A stretch of DNA of 64,000 nucleotides from Vicia villosa (lineage: Eukaryota; Streptophyta; Magnoliopsida; Fabales; Fabaceae): NCBI RefSeq assembly GCF_029867415.1, contig NC_081180.1, positions 142,724,731-142,788,730 on the forward strand, read 5' to 3'. Under the pieces are notes generated by a model. It made no database searches. It was not told the DNA's origin and saw nothing but the letters and a program-made list of their open reading frames with translations. A program made the position numbers and the translations under genes. Below are positions 1 through 12,185 of this stretch, one piece after another. Each line of letters opens with the position of its first letter. Within the stretch, counting starts at the first letter, position 1.

Positions 1-560
1 ATAAGTAAGGAGCTCTCGGCTAAAGTAGTTCCAAATTTAGTATTTCCTCCTATCGCCACACCTAATTAATCACACACTAGAAGAATCGGGCACCAAAGAC
101 TTTCCCCCAAGGATCCTGCAGAAGACGGAGTAAGCTTTCGGAGTTCAAGGGCTCGCCAGAAAGAAAAGTTCTTTAAAGTCTTCCTAATTTTTAGCATAAA
201 CATCAAATTGCATGGTAACTTGGTGCTACGAGATCAGCCCTTGCCCTAAGGATCATGCAGAAGACGAAGTGAGCTTTTGGAGTTCGAGGGCTCACCACAA
301 AGAAGTGATATTTAAATTCTTCCCAATTTTTAGGATAAACATCAATTGCATAGTAACTTGGCGCTATGAGATCATCCCTTGCCCCTAGAGATTATGTTGG
401 GAAGTGGGATCACGACAAAGAGGTGGAAAAAGAGATTCATATAGAGCTTTTAATTTTGATATTCACACTAAAACTTGAACATCCTCACAAAATCCATGGC
501 GGACGAATGCAACTAAGAGAGTGTTATTCTCAAATGCTTTACTAACCCTTCCTCAAACCC
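1..560. repeat. Tandem ~139-bp repeat, about two copies
   Basis: A block starting AAGGATCCTGCAGAAGAC at 109 recurs as AAGGATCATGCAGAAGAC at 248. Both copies continue through the same order of motifs (GGAGTTC, AGGGCTC, CTTCC, ACATCAA, TAACTTGG). The spacing gives a period near 139 bp. No coding frame of note is seen. It may be part of an LTR or a short satellite; I do not recognise the family. Confidence 0.6.
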
Positions 561-1559
561 ATTCAAAGGCGGCCAGAAGTTCAATTAAGTGAACATACAT
601 TCAAAGAAGGGGACGGAATACCTATCGAAATAACTACAAATGATTTTGTTAGAGTCGACATAGAGGAATGACCAATTAGAAGGCGAACCAAATTCTATAA
701 GAGAGCTATCCACGTTAGTTAAATTATAAAAAAATAGAAAGTCCCTAACACTATAGGATCCACCCAATTATATCAGTTTGCACTGGTTGGTTCCATAAGA
801 AGGTTGGCTCCCGAAGCGTATCATCTATTCCACTATTAGTTAATGATAAGTGCTAAAAAATAAAATGCATAAGCATTTATTAAATTATTTTACGACTAAT
901 CAATGAGAAAATCCCAAATTTATTAGGATAATATGATAAAATGCATTTGTGGACTTTTTAACTGTGTATTTATCAATAATAAACAAAAAGTATGGATATA
1001 TGTGCTTGCATGTATGAAGTTGACAATCCCGCAAAAAACCTCTCTGATGTTTTGATGACAATAATGTCAACAGTTGTGATGAAGTTGGCGACAATAACTT
1101 TAAACTATATGATGATGGTGACTCCACTAGAGAAATATCTCAAGCCTCATCAAGAAGAAAAAAAACTCAAGATTAAAGTACTTATATGATTGAGGTATCT
1201 AGCAAAGAATCTTAGAAGATTTAGAGTAATGAAAGAAATAAACTGTGAATGCTCACCAAGTCGTGTCTGTATGATTAACCAAAATTGTGTAAAAGTAAGG
1301 TAGTAGCTCATAAGTTCTAAGGCAATTCACACAAACACTAAAAACTTGTTTTATAACCTTTTTACACCTTAACAGTGTTTTCAATCTTGAATTAGTTGAT
1401 TAAGATACTATCAGCCTCCTTTTTAAAGCATTTTTTAACTAACAAGTCGATTAGGACTTTGAGCCAATCAATTGGAAGACTTTTTGGAATTATCCAATCA
1501 ATTGGGACCTTAAGCCAATCAATTGGAAGATTTTATCAACTATCAAATCAATTTTGTTA
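561..1559. other. AT-rich spacer, no gene seen
   Basis: Only short open frames without recognisable domains occur here. From 1439 to 1552 a short motif close to CCAATCAATTGG is repeated several times, which looks like a small degenerate repeat. Nothing else can be supported. Confidence 0.5.
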
Positions 1560-3530
1560 TTGTCGTGGCGGAAAATTGAGATTAAGTTATTGATTAACTT
1601 AACTCAAAAGCAAGAGTCGCCATCGAACTTTATTGTTTCCAAAGGAAAGGGAAAATATTGATAAAACCCAAAAACAAAAGAGAACTGGATACGGGGGTTG
1701 GTTATGCAAGGGGAATGTATTAACACCCCTTACATCGCATAGGAACCCCTAAAAAATATGTGTTTTAGGCTAAAACGGCATGTTTGCAAAAAAGATTAGG
1801 GAGATAGGAAAAGAAGTTATTTATTATAGTTGTGTGTTCGATGAGACTTCGCATCTTGTGCCTATATACCCCTTCTATGCATTAGGGAAGTCAGAGCATT
1901 TGTTGTTCGTGTAGGAAGAAAACATGAAGGTTTGTTTGTTTATTTTTTAATGAAAAAGACATTTTGTCGCCTTCGAGTGGAAAATACCATTGGCCATCCA
2001 TAAGTATGAGGGAGTGTGTATTTGCATCATCTTGATATGGAGAACTTTACTTGGACTATCTCACAAGCATGTCTCAACATTCAAGTGGACAATATCAATC
2101 ACTTCAACCACATTTCTTAGGGGCTTAGGGTTTGCATCACTACAGGAATTGGACTAATGTTTCCCTTTCTGAAAAAGTTTTAAAAGAAAAAATGGACAAA
2201 GGCACAAAAAGAAAGTTTGATAATTTTTGTATTTTTTATGGTTTTTGAATATGCTTAAGTGTTTTAGTATTTTATTAAGAAAAGATTTGACGTTACTTGA
2301 CAAAGTCAAGGTTTATTAATAAAATTGTTTGAAGTTTGAAAGAAAAAGGTTTTGAAAAAGAGAGAAGTTTTGAAAATTGAAGAATGGGGTAGGAGATGAA
2401 GAGACTATTCTAAAGCATGAAATAAAAGGTCTCATTGTAAGGTAGCCCAAGAGAAAATCTCTGTGTGTGCAAGTGAACTAACCACAAGATGGAGCAAGCA
2501 TATGACATTGGTCAAAATGAGCATTCATTTCCCTTTGGATTTAGCCACAAGATAAGCAACAAGCAAGCAAGTAAAGCATATGATCTGATGAATCCTTAAG
2601 CAAGCAGATGAAAGTTAAGCATCAAATGAAGTCCCAAGATCACAAGTATATCAGATGAATCCAAAGTTCACAGATGAAGTCTTAAGTGTCAAATGAAGTT
2701 TAAAGCATCAGATGAACCAAGTATCTGATGAGTCAAAGTCTCATATGAATCAAAGTCTCAGATAAATCTTAGGACCTGAGATGAAAACTCCAAGCAAAGA
2801 GAAAGCATCCTAGGTCTAAGTCCAAAGTTCAAACTCCCCAAGCATAGGATAGTAACCAATAGCCCTCAAGAGCACATTAAAGTTTTTTTAGGATTTTGCC
2901 TTTATTAATATTTTTAGTCTTTTGAAGAAAAGAAAAAACAAAATCCCAAGGGGCAAAGGGAAAAAAGGCATAAAAGTAATGAGCATGAAATAAAGAGCAA
3001 GAAATGTAAAATGACATGAATGTAAATGGCATAAAGTAAATGATATTAAAGTAAAGTGCATAAAATAAATGTTAGAAGTTAGTATAATTATTAGGTCATA
3101 ATGAGTATTAATGAAGAATCAACAGAATCAGGACAATTTATCACTATGCTAAGCAATCATGAGTGTACTTATGTAGAAGTAGCACTTATATGAGGCCAGT
3201 CAATAGCAATTTATGTGCCATACATGTTAGAGAATGATAAGAATCTTTCTCCTAAAACAATGTAGCACAAGTCAAAACAAAATCAAGAAGAAAAAGATGA
3301 AGAAGAAGTAGAGATCAACAAAATTGGAAACACACTAAGGGATCATTTATTATCAAGTTCACTCACTTTTCTTAATGGCACAATGAGATAAACCTATCAT
3401 TAATCCAAAGTACCATAAATGATCCAAATGATCATTTAATGATAAGTTTGAAATGATGAAGGTTCGTGCAATCAAAGTATCATCCAAAGGACTTTTGAAC
3501 TTGATAAAGCATTGATCACCTCATCACGAT
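1560..3530. mobile_element. Ogre-like (Ty3/gypsy Tat) LTR remnant
   Basis: The stretch 1560-1770 (AGAGTCGCCATCGAACTTT, TTGTTTCCAAAGGAAAGGG, a GGGGGTTGGTTATGCAAGGGG block and TATTAACACCCCTTACATCG) resembles the LTR of Ogre elements known from vetches and peas. The sequence then runs into AT-rich DNA with many degenerate copies of a CAGATGAA/AAGTCTCA motif (2580-2790). I see no second LTR, primer site or coding frame, so this is a fragment. The family call rests on memory of the consensus and the right limit is approximate. Confidence 0.45.
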
Positions 3531-3670
3531 CCAAGTCAAGTACAGAAAGTCAAACAAAAAAAGATGAAAAAAAGAATTTAAAATGCATTAAAATAATTTT
3601 TAAAATGAATTAAAATAGAAATTATAGGATAAATTTAAAAGATGCCTCAAATGAAGAAAATTATAAAAAA

Positions 3671-5184
3671 AAAAACTATGAGAAATAGGATCTCAAAAGT
3701 TGGATAAAAAATATTTGAAAATGATTAAGATAAAATTGTTTGAAATCAATTAAAATGAAAATAAAAAGAAAAAACACAAAAAATACTAAAAATCATTTTT
3801 AAATTCTGAAAACAAAAACATGTGGTAGAAAATAAATTTAGAAAATTATGAAAAAAAATTGGGATGAAAAATCATTTAAGAGCTATTTTAAAAAGACCTT
3901 CTTACTCCCACAATTTTTCAAATCGTATCTGGTTAGTCCTTTCCATCTAAATTGTAGTAACGATGTCATTTTTTGTTGGCGTGACAAGCGACATGAAATT
4001 TAAGGTTTTTACATTTTAATATAATCAGTCAACAAAATTTTAATATAAATTTTAAATTTAAGGTTTTTAAACGACATCCAAATCAGTCACTAAAAGAAAC
4101 TTTAATATATTCTTAATGTTTTTGATTTTCTAATTTTTTTATATATTTTTATAATATATTCTTAACTTTTTAAAAATATTTTTAATACAATCTCATTTTT
4201 GAATATAGGAAACGGTAAATCAACAACAAAGCAACACTACAACCATCATGAATATGCAAAACAACAACAATAACAAATTTGATTTGGTAGAATAAAGAGG
4301 AAAAATTTTCCTTTTCATCTTTAAAATGCTAAGATTTATATAAGTATCTAATAAAAAAATTTAAGAATAATAATATTTGTGACCACCAAGATCTTATCAT
4401 CTTTTACATCATTCCATCACTGTTGAAGCAAAAGAGAATTACAAAAGAGAATTACAGTTGATGTAGAAAATGTTTGAAGCCCAACCACCTTTACGTGCTT
4501 GGAGCTTGTGTTTGTATGTGGAAAGGATGTTTGATTGTAAAAAGGATGTTTGATTGTAACTTTGGAATTATTCCACAAATAAAAAAATGTATATACAATC
4601 CAAAACTGAAATCTTAATTGAAATCAAAATTGAAAACTAAAGTGAGGTTTGAACACCACATAGAAAGAAATTTCCAATAAATTAACTATCAAATTCATTC
4701 ATTCAAACACAATGAAGTGAGGTTTGTAAAAATTGATTTATAAATTTGTGGCAAATTTTTTTATATGAGATTATGATCTCCATATTTTATATCTTTTATG
4801 AGTTTGAATTAAAATCTTTATCATTACCATCGTGGCTAACTTGAGATTAAATTTATGAATTTTTAATAAATTTTATTTATTATATGGCATACACATGGCT
4901 TGTACCTTAACAAAATAAAATTACATCTATCTATTTCAGATTCCTCATCACTGGTCACGTAGATCATTTCATTGACTTTCATATTCCACATCAGTGCCAA
5001 TTAGATCATTTATTTGACTTTGACTAATAGAGTAGACAGAAAAAACTAACGTGATACATTTTGTATAACTGATGGATCATTATGATCTTTTAAAAGTTAA
5101 GAGATCGAATTAAACTCGAATACAAGATAATGGGAAAAATGATAAAGAATTCATATTTAATTTTAAATAATTAATTTTATTAAC
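3671..5184. repeat. Left copy of duplicated flank next to copia LTR
   Basis: This stretch is nearly the same as 12186-13729, differing by scattered substitutions and small indels (for example a 60-bp difference around 4530-4570 against 13025-13100). Each copy abuts an LTR of the copia element on its right side. It holds no coding frame. It is the original host DNA (or an older repeat) flanking the insertion, copied to the right-hand site with the LTR. Confidence 0.85.
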
Positions 5185-6268
5185 TGAAGGAGTGAAAAAC
5201 ACTTAGAAAGGGGGAATTGAATAAGGGTTTCTTCTAAAAAAGGTAGATAAAAATAAATCACACAGTTATTTTTATCCTGGTTCGTTGTTAACAAAACTAC
5301 TCCAGTCCACCCCTTACAAGGTGATTTACCTCAACTGAGGAGTTAATCCACTAATCAAACTGATTACAATGGTTCTCCACTTAGATAACTTCTAAGTCTT
5401 CTAGAGTCTACAGATCACAACTTGATCACTCTAGGAACTTCCTTTTACAATCAATGTAAAATAATATTACAAGAGATTCAAATGCTTCTTAATAAGCTAT
5501 AATCACGAAGTGATTTTTCTCTTAAGTTTAAGTTCTAACACTCACTAAAATATTACAAAGTTGTGAGGTTGAAGATGAAGTTCTTCTTGCTTTTGTGTGA
5601 TTTCAGTTTGACAGTGTTTTGGTTCTTTTTCGTTCAAGAGTTCTTGTTGCTTCTGAATCAGAACTTCTATATAAAGGCGTTGAGGAAATGTGACCGTTGG
5701 GAGCATTTAATGCTTTGCATGAATAGTACAATGCTTCATTTAATGTTTCACTCTTTTGTCAACTACCTCGAGCCATGCTTCCACTGCTTTTACTGACTTT
5801 GCCTTTTATAGCTTCTAACATTCTTTTTGTCAGTCAGAGATTTGAAATTATAGTTTTTTCATCTTGTACTTTCTTCTGGACTCAGATTGTATATAATAAA
5901 CGTTTGAATATCAGAGTCTTCAGCTTTGGTGTAGATGCAACTTCTGTCTTCAGACTTTAGAAGTGCTTTGAGGTGATACCATCAGATCTTCAGAGCTTTG
6001 CTTCTGACTGCCATCTTCTGATGCTTTCCAGATCATGTTCTGAAATCTGCAGGACCATCTTCTGATGTCTGCCAGACCATGTTCTGATGAAGCCATCCAG
6101 ATCTTCTGGGTCAGAGCTTCTTAACGCTGATTTTGTGCATACTCTTTTAGATTTTTCTTGAAATGGAAAACGTGAATAATTAGAGTACCATATTCTCTTA
6201 TAAAAAATTCATATATAATGTTATCATCAAAACTAAGAATATTGATCAAAACATTTCTTGTTCTAACA
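5185..6268 (-). mobile_element. 3' LTR of SIRE/Maximus-type Ty1/copia element
   Basis: Read on the minus strand it begins TGTTAGAACAAG and ends CTCCTTCA (TG...CA), length 1084 bp, equal to the partner LTR at 13730-14813. Just outside its right end the minus strand carries a polypurine tract (AAAAAGGGGGAG at 6271-6284), as expected upstream of a 3' LTR. The plus-strand base string TTAAC at 5180-5184 is a near match to ATAAC at 14814-14818, a likely mutated 5-bp target repeat. Confidence 0.85.
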
Positions 6269-7090
6269 ATCTCCCCCTTTTTGATGATGACAAAAACATA
6301 CATAATTGATATGAATTTGTATCCAGAATATCAGATGAAAAAGACAATACACAAATATAGCATAAAGCATATTAATCAGAGTGTGTGAATATTTCTCCCC
6401 CTGAGATTAACAATCTCCCCCTGAAATTAATACTAGAAGATTTTATAAATAAAAGAATTCCCTGAGTATTTTCCATTTCAGATGAGACTTTCACATCAAA
6501 CTTTAAACTTTAGATAATTCAGAGCTTCACTTCAGAGCTTCCATTGGACAGCTTCAGAGCTTTGAATTTCTCTTTGAGAGCACTTGGCTTTATCAAATTA
6601 TCAAGAAGGCTTGCTTGTATCAAAGCTTCATAGCTTCTTGTATCAGAGCATAGCTTCTTTCTGATCTTGAAACTTCTTGTATCAGAGAAATCAGAACATA
6701 GCTTGTATCAGAGCTTGAAACTTTATGTATCAGAACATTAAGCTTGATTGCTTCAACTCTTTGAGAGATTTTCTCCAGATACGCTTCTCCCCTTTTTGAG
6801 CTTTTTCAGAGTATCACATTCCTGTAAAACTACCAGAGACAGAAAACTTGCAATATAATTGTTAGGAATGTTGAGACTTATGCCCGGCAACTGATATTAT
6901 AAATCAATTCAATTAGCACGCTTCTCCCCTTTTTGTCATAACATCAAAAAGTATAAAAGATTCAGATGAAAGACACACAGAGTGAAGAAAGAAATATATT
7001 TCATTGATTAATCAAAAGAGAGAGTACAAAGAAGATGCAAGACAATCAGATGCAAGAAACAAGAAAACTAACTAAGACACAAGACACAGA
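6269..7090 (-). other. 3' noncoding part of copia element with polypurine tracts
   Basis: Between the env-like frame and the 3' LTR there is no long frame. It carries several polypurine-tract-like strings on the minus strand: next to the LTR (6271-6284), at about 6396-6423 (two copies of CTCCCCCTGA on the plus strand), near 6786 and near 6922. Repeated polypurine tracts are known in SIRE-type elements. Short degenerate CAGAGCTT repeats fill 6500-6730. Confidence 0.65.
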
Positions 7091-9578
7091 CTACGATTGG
7101 TTAAGCTTAGAGGCTAAAGCTGCCAGAAGGTTCTTAATCTCAGCAGTGTCTTCAACTTGCTTCTTGGAGGATTCTTCTGTTCTCTGCATCCAAGTTTTGA
7201 ATTCCTCATTGGTTTCATCTTGCTTGTCCAGATGACTGAACACTGAAGCTTGGTTCACTTGGAGTTCCTTCAGAGTTTCCATCAGGACAGAAGTAGAAGG
7301 ACCAACAGAAGAAGTAGGAACATCAGAGGCTTGAATCATCTGATTTTCAGCAATTGGTTCCTCTTCAACAGGAATCTCTTCAGCCTGTTGCTCTTCAGCA
7401 ACTTGTTTCTCTTTTTCAAGTTCTTCTTCAAGAGGATACTCAATCTGAGGATACACCAAATCAGAATACTCTTCTAGAGGGTTCTCCCTGAACCAGTCAA
7501 ACAGAGTCTTAAAGTCTCCAGTCAGAACTGAAAAATAGATAAGGCGTCCAGACAACCAGAGGCACAGGATTATCCACTTCCATTTCATCAATGAAGGGGG
7601 CTTCTTCCAAAGGCTTCCAGTTAGAAATGGGATGAGAGTAAATGCCAGCAACATACTCCAAAGCTAGTCCAGCAGGACCAGGAGCAGCAGCAAGACAATC
7701 CTTCTGGAGGTCTAGAAACTCTGCCTGCACATCTTCAAGAAAAGTCGTCCAAAGCTTTTCAGCTGCCACATGATCCAGCTTGGGGTCATGGGCAACCTTC
7801 AGATAATCTAGGCCTGTTCTGACCTTATATTTTAACAATTCAAAACGAATATCAACAGAAGGTTTTGGAGGGTTAGCACTGAGAATGGTTTTTGGATCAA
7901 AGGGGTTGGAAACAAAATATGGTTCAGAAGTTCTATCAAACAAAGAAGTGTTTGAAGAGGATGGAGGAGGTGAAGATTCAGCTTCGTTGTCAGAGTCTAA
8001 GACTATGACAACAGGGTCAGAAAAAGTGGATGGTGATGAAGGATCAGAAATTGGTGAGATTGGTTTAGGAATAGAGGATGTTGGTTGATTAGTGGATAAT
8101 ATATTTTCAGATGGAATTGGTGGGAAGATAACATTTAGTGGTTTGGGGTTTAAAATTGGTTCAGAATGAAGTGGGCGTTTTCCTTTGGTGGTGGTGGAAG
8201 AATATGGAATTCCAAAAGATGATGGTTTTTGCTGAGGGAGAAGGTCAGAAGAAGAGTGTAAACTAGAGGTGTCTACATTATCAATTTCTTCTATTAACTT
8301 CTGAAACTGTTCAAAAGTTCTAGGGATTTTGAGAGATTCTGTTGATACTTGTTCAGAACTATTAACAGGTACAGAGTCAGAGATAACAATACCTGAAGGT
8401 TTCTTCTGCTTCTTAGCTTTCTTTGCAGCAGGACCTTCGCCAGTAACCTTTCTCTTCTTCTTCTTCTTCTTCTTCTTCTTCTTCTTCTTCTTCTTCTTCT
8501 TCTTCTTCTTCTCTTTCTTCTTCTTATCCCTTTTGATTAATTTATCCAAAGATAGAAGAGTTCTTCCACGAATCCAAGCAGGGTCAACTTCTGACTGGTC
8601 TCTTACACATGACTCCAGATAGAGTTTGACAGATTCTGATAATTCTTCCTTGAAAATCAAAGGGAAATCAACAACTGGATTTCTTCTGGTCAGAATATCA
8701 GGAATCACTGTTGGAGTAGAAGTCACCTTTCTAATTAACTGCATTCTCCTCAGAGTGTGGGCAGTTAGAGTACTCCTACTAACAGTAGCCAGATCTTGAA
8801 TGGAGCCAGCTGCTCTCAGAGTATCAATCAGACCACTCTCAGTCAGAATGTCTGATATCAGTCTTCCCATAGGGATGGTATTCTTCTTAATTTTGGGATA
8901 TTTTAGACGTTCTGCCACTCTTGATTCTTCCACATGAGTCCTCAGATGATGGAATAGAACACGAGGCAAGTTAATTATCATACCCTTTCCAATGCAGTAT
9001 AGAAGGAACTGCTGATCTTGACTGATATAGGTTGCGGAAACAGTTGATTTTCTGTGGTTGAGAGATCCCAAAATGATCTTTGCCCAAACTCTGTAAGAAG
9101 GCTTCAGATCCGTGGAGTGAGGTGAACCTTTTCCAGAAGTAATTATTTGTGGATAAACTGTTTCCCAATCAGTTCTTCCAGGAAGAGCACCAGTTACTCC
9201 ACCGAAACCTTGGAGATTCAGTAACTTCCTTATCAGATTCTCAGTAATTGCAATCTTTTGCCCTAACACGAAAGAGATAATAGCGTTTGAGGTTAGGGTA
9301 GCATGAGTCCAAAATTCCTTAACCAAAAAAGGATAAACTGGTCCAATGAGACGATCAAAGTAATTTGCCTATCCTTGAACCAATATGTCCGTCTTGATGT
9401 TGAACTGGTGTGCTTGAAGATTTTCAAAATCAACCATAAGTTCACAGAGAACTTCTAAGTCTTCGTATGGAATCAAACAGGTCTTCAATGGAGAGAAGAC
9501 AGTTTGTTGCTGCTGTTGTTGTTGATCTTATTGTTGTTGAGAAGACGAAACCTTGTTGAGATTTGATGAAGAGGCCAT
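7091..9578 (-). pseudogene. Env-like 3' ORF of SIRE-type copia element, broken
   Basis: This frame lies downstream of reverse transcriptase/RNase H, where SIRE/Maximus elements carry an env-like gene of unknown function. The start is taken at the ATG at 9576-9578. The frame is broken by a TAA at 9528-9530, a TAG at 9369-9371 (probably from Trp) and a frameshift near 7510-7560. The N-terminal part (FWTHATLTSNAIISFVLGQK and following) resembles the plant-transposon-protein domain found in such elements. The middle has a long Lys run from a trinucleotide repeat. The C-terminal segment is Glu-rich and looks coiled-coil (residues after METLKELQ). There is no clear signal peptide or membrane segment in the main frame, so an envelope role is not shown by the sequence. 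Confidence 0.8.
8453..8525. repeat. (CTT)n microsatellite in env-like frame
   Basis: About 70 bp of TTC/CTT repeats. On the minus strand it encodes a run of more than 20 lysines with one glutamate, inside the env-like frame. Repeat length is likely variable between copies or alleles. Confidence 0.95.
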
Positions 9579-10086
9579 TGAAGAATGCTTGATATTTCTG
9601 GGTTTCTTACTTTTAGGGTTTTTATGAAGAGAGAAGAGGAGACAGAAATGCATAAAACGAGAGATGTTGAATGAGTGAAAAGAGTGAAAATGAATATGAT
9701 ATGAGTTTATACAGACACGGATTTGAAAAAGAATGCAATGAAATTCTGAATGCAAGCAGTTACAGAAATTGAATCATTTACATTTAATGTTGAAAGACGT
9801 TAGTGGAGATAGCGTGAGATTTGAAAATATTTGCACAGTTACCTAGGGCGGCGTCTCATCAACTGCACGCATACTTGTCCCTTCAAAATGAACACGTGGT
9901 CATCATCTGGAATAGCTGGTGACAGCTGTTTTACTTTAACAGAAGTTCTGTATCATACTTAGACATATGAAACGTTAGAAATAACAGAATCAGAGTATCT
10001 AAATGATCATACATAACCAGAACATCTAATAAGAAAATAAATAAACATTTTCAATCTAATCCATATATCATATCTTCTCAACGCCT
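9579..10086 (-). other. Spacer between pol and env-like frame of copia element
   Basis: No frame of note. On the minus strand it follows the pol stop codon (10087-10089) and precedes the env-like ATG at 9578. SIRE-type elements have such a leader; no splice site can be assigned with confidence. Confidence 0.5.
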
Positions 10087-12185
10087 TCATTCTGGGCATA
10101 AATCCATACTGATGTTCTTCAGAATGAACTTAAACCTATCTTCAGCAAGGGGTTTTGTAAAGATATTAGCCCACTGATGTTCTGTATCAGTAAAGTTTAA
10201 AGAAAGAACACCCTTCTGAACATAGTCCCTAATAAAGTGATAATTAATCTCTATATGTTTAGCCTAAGAATGTAGAATAGGATTCTTAGATAAACAAATA
10301 GCAGAAGTATTATCACATAATATAGGAATGTTACTCTCATATATCTGATAGTCTTCTAGCTGAATTTTCATCCAGAGCATCTGTGTACTACATCCAGCAG
10401 CAGCTACATATTCTGCTTTTTTGGTAGAGAGTGCGATTGTTGCTTGCTTCTCGCTGTACCAGGAGATCAGGTTACTTCCCAGAAACTGACAGCTTCCAGA
10501 AGTACTTTTCCTTTCAACTCTATCTCCAGCGTAATCAACATCACAATATCCTACTAAGTTGTATTCTTCAGATCTTATGTAGACTAAACCAACATTAGTA
10601 GTACCTTTTAGATACTTAAGAATTCTCTTAACAGCAGTTAAGTGAGATTCTCTAGGATCTGATTGGAATCTAGCACACAAGCATACACTGAATAAAATAT
10701 CAGGTCTAGAAGCAGTCAGATAGAGAAGAGATCCTATCATACCTCTGTAGATCTTCTGATCTACCTTCTTGCTTACCTCATCCTTACCTAACACGCAAGT
10801 TGGATGCATTGGAGTTTTTGCTTCTTTGCTTTCAGATAGATTGAACTTCTTCAGAAGCTCTTTGACATACTTAGTCTGATGAACATAGGTTCCTTCAGAA
10901 GTTTGATTGATCTGAATACTTAGGAAATACTTGAGTTCTCCCATCATGCTCATCTCAAATTCTGCCTGCATAGACTTAGCAAACTCCTTTCCAAGTATAG
11001 CATTAGATGTTCCAAAAATAATATCATCAACATAAATTTGACAAATAAGCATATCCTTTTTATAAGTTTTACAGAAGAGAGTTGTGTCTACTTTTCCTCT
11101 CGTGAAACCATTATCCAGAAGGAAAGAACTTAATCTTTCATACCAAGCTCTGAGAGCTTGCTTCAAATCGTATAATGATTTCTTTAATTTAAAAACATGT
11201 TCTGGAGACTTAGAATCTTCAAAACCAGGAGGTTGGTGGACATAAACTTCTTCATCTATATAACCATTTAAAAAGGCACTCTTAACATCCATCTGATACA
11301 GAGTGATATTATTTTGAGTGGCAAATGAAATTAACAATCTAATAGATTATAACTTGGCCACTGGTGCAAAGGTTTTTGTATAGTCAATACCTTCTTGCTG
11401 ACTATAGCCCTGAGCAACCAGTCTGGCTTTGTTTCTGATGACTTCACCTTTCTCACTCAGCTTATTTTTGAAAAACCATTTTGTTCCAATGATATTGAAT
11501 CCTTTATGTCTTGGAACCAAATCTCAAACATCATTCCTTGTAAACTGATTTAACTCTTCTTGCATAGAAATTATCCAGTCAGCATCTTCCAGAGCTTGAT
11601 CAACAGAAGTTGGCTCAATCAAAGACACTAGACCAAATTGACATTCTGCATTGTTATTTAGGAATGCTCTTGTTCTGATTGGATCATCTTTCTTTCCAAT
11701 AATAACATCTTTTGGATGAGCAAAGTTGAGTCTAGAAGATCTTTTGAGTGTTGACTCTTCAGATATTCTGAGATTCTCTAAAGACGCTGCAACTTGATCT
11801 TCTGCTACATCCTTTCCCTTGGGTTCTTCATGATTTGAGTTAGAGATATCTATATCTGCAAAATTCTCAAACTGCTTTGGCTTTTCAATGACAAGCTTAT
11901 CATCAAATCTGATATTGATTGATTCCTCAACTACCAGAGTTTCAGTATTGTATACTATATAGCCTTTAGAGCGTTCAGAATATCCAAGAAGGAAACACTT
12001 CTGAGCTTTGGAATCAAACTTGTTCACATGATCTTTAGTATTCAGAATATAACAGACATATCAAAATGGATGAAAATATGAAATGTTGGACTTTCTGTTC
12101 TTCCACAATTCATAAGGAGTCTTATTTAGAATAGGTCTTATGGAGATTCTATTCTGAATATAACAAGCTGTGTTAATTGCTTTTG
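10087..12185 (-). pseudogene. Ty1/copia pol fragment: integrase C-terminus, RT, RNase H
   Basis: Read on the minus strand, the fragment starts inside integrase (AINTACYIQNRI, then TPYELWKNRK). It continues through the integrase C-terminal region (KCFLLGYSERSKGYIVYN), reverse transcriptase (MDVKSAFLNG, the YVDD box as IYVDDIIFG) and RNase H (KSTSGSCQFLGSNLISWYSEKQ), ending at a TGA at 10087-10089. Four in-frame nonsense codons break it: 12061-12063, 11524-11526, 11347-11349 and 10264-10266. Gag, protease and the integrase catalytic core are missing, because the sequence changes abruptly at about 12186 into a copy of the host flank. The element cannot make its own enzymes. Confidence 0.93.

Noticed and set aside
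3671..6268. Reading 3671-6268 and 12186-14813 as one pair of 2.6-kb LTRs
   Set aside because: TG...CA ends and the near target repeat sit at the 1084-bp borders, and the 1.5-kb part has no LTR-type ends; however, absence of a primer site at both possible borders leaves some doubt.
8329..8622. Plus-strand frame with a long poly-Phe run
   Set aside because: It is the complement of the Lys-coding microsatellite in the env-like frame.
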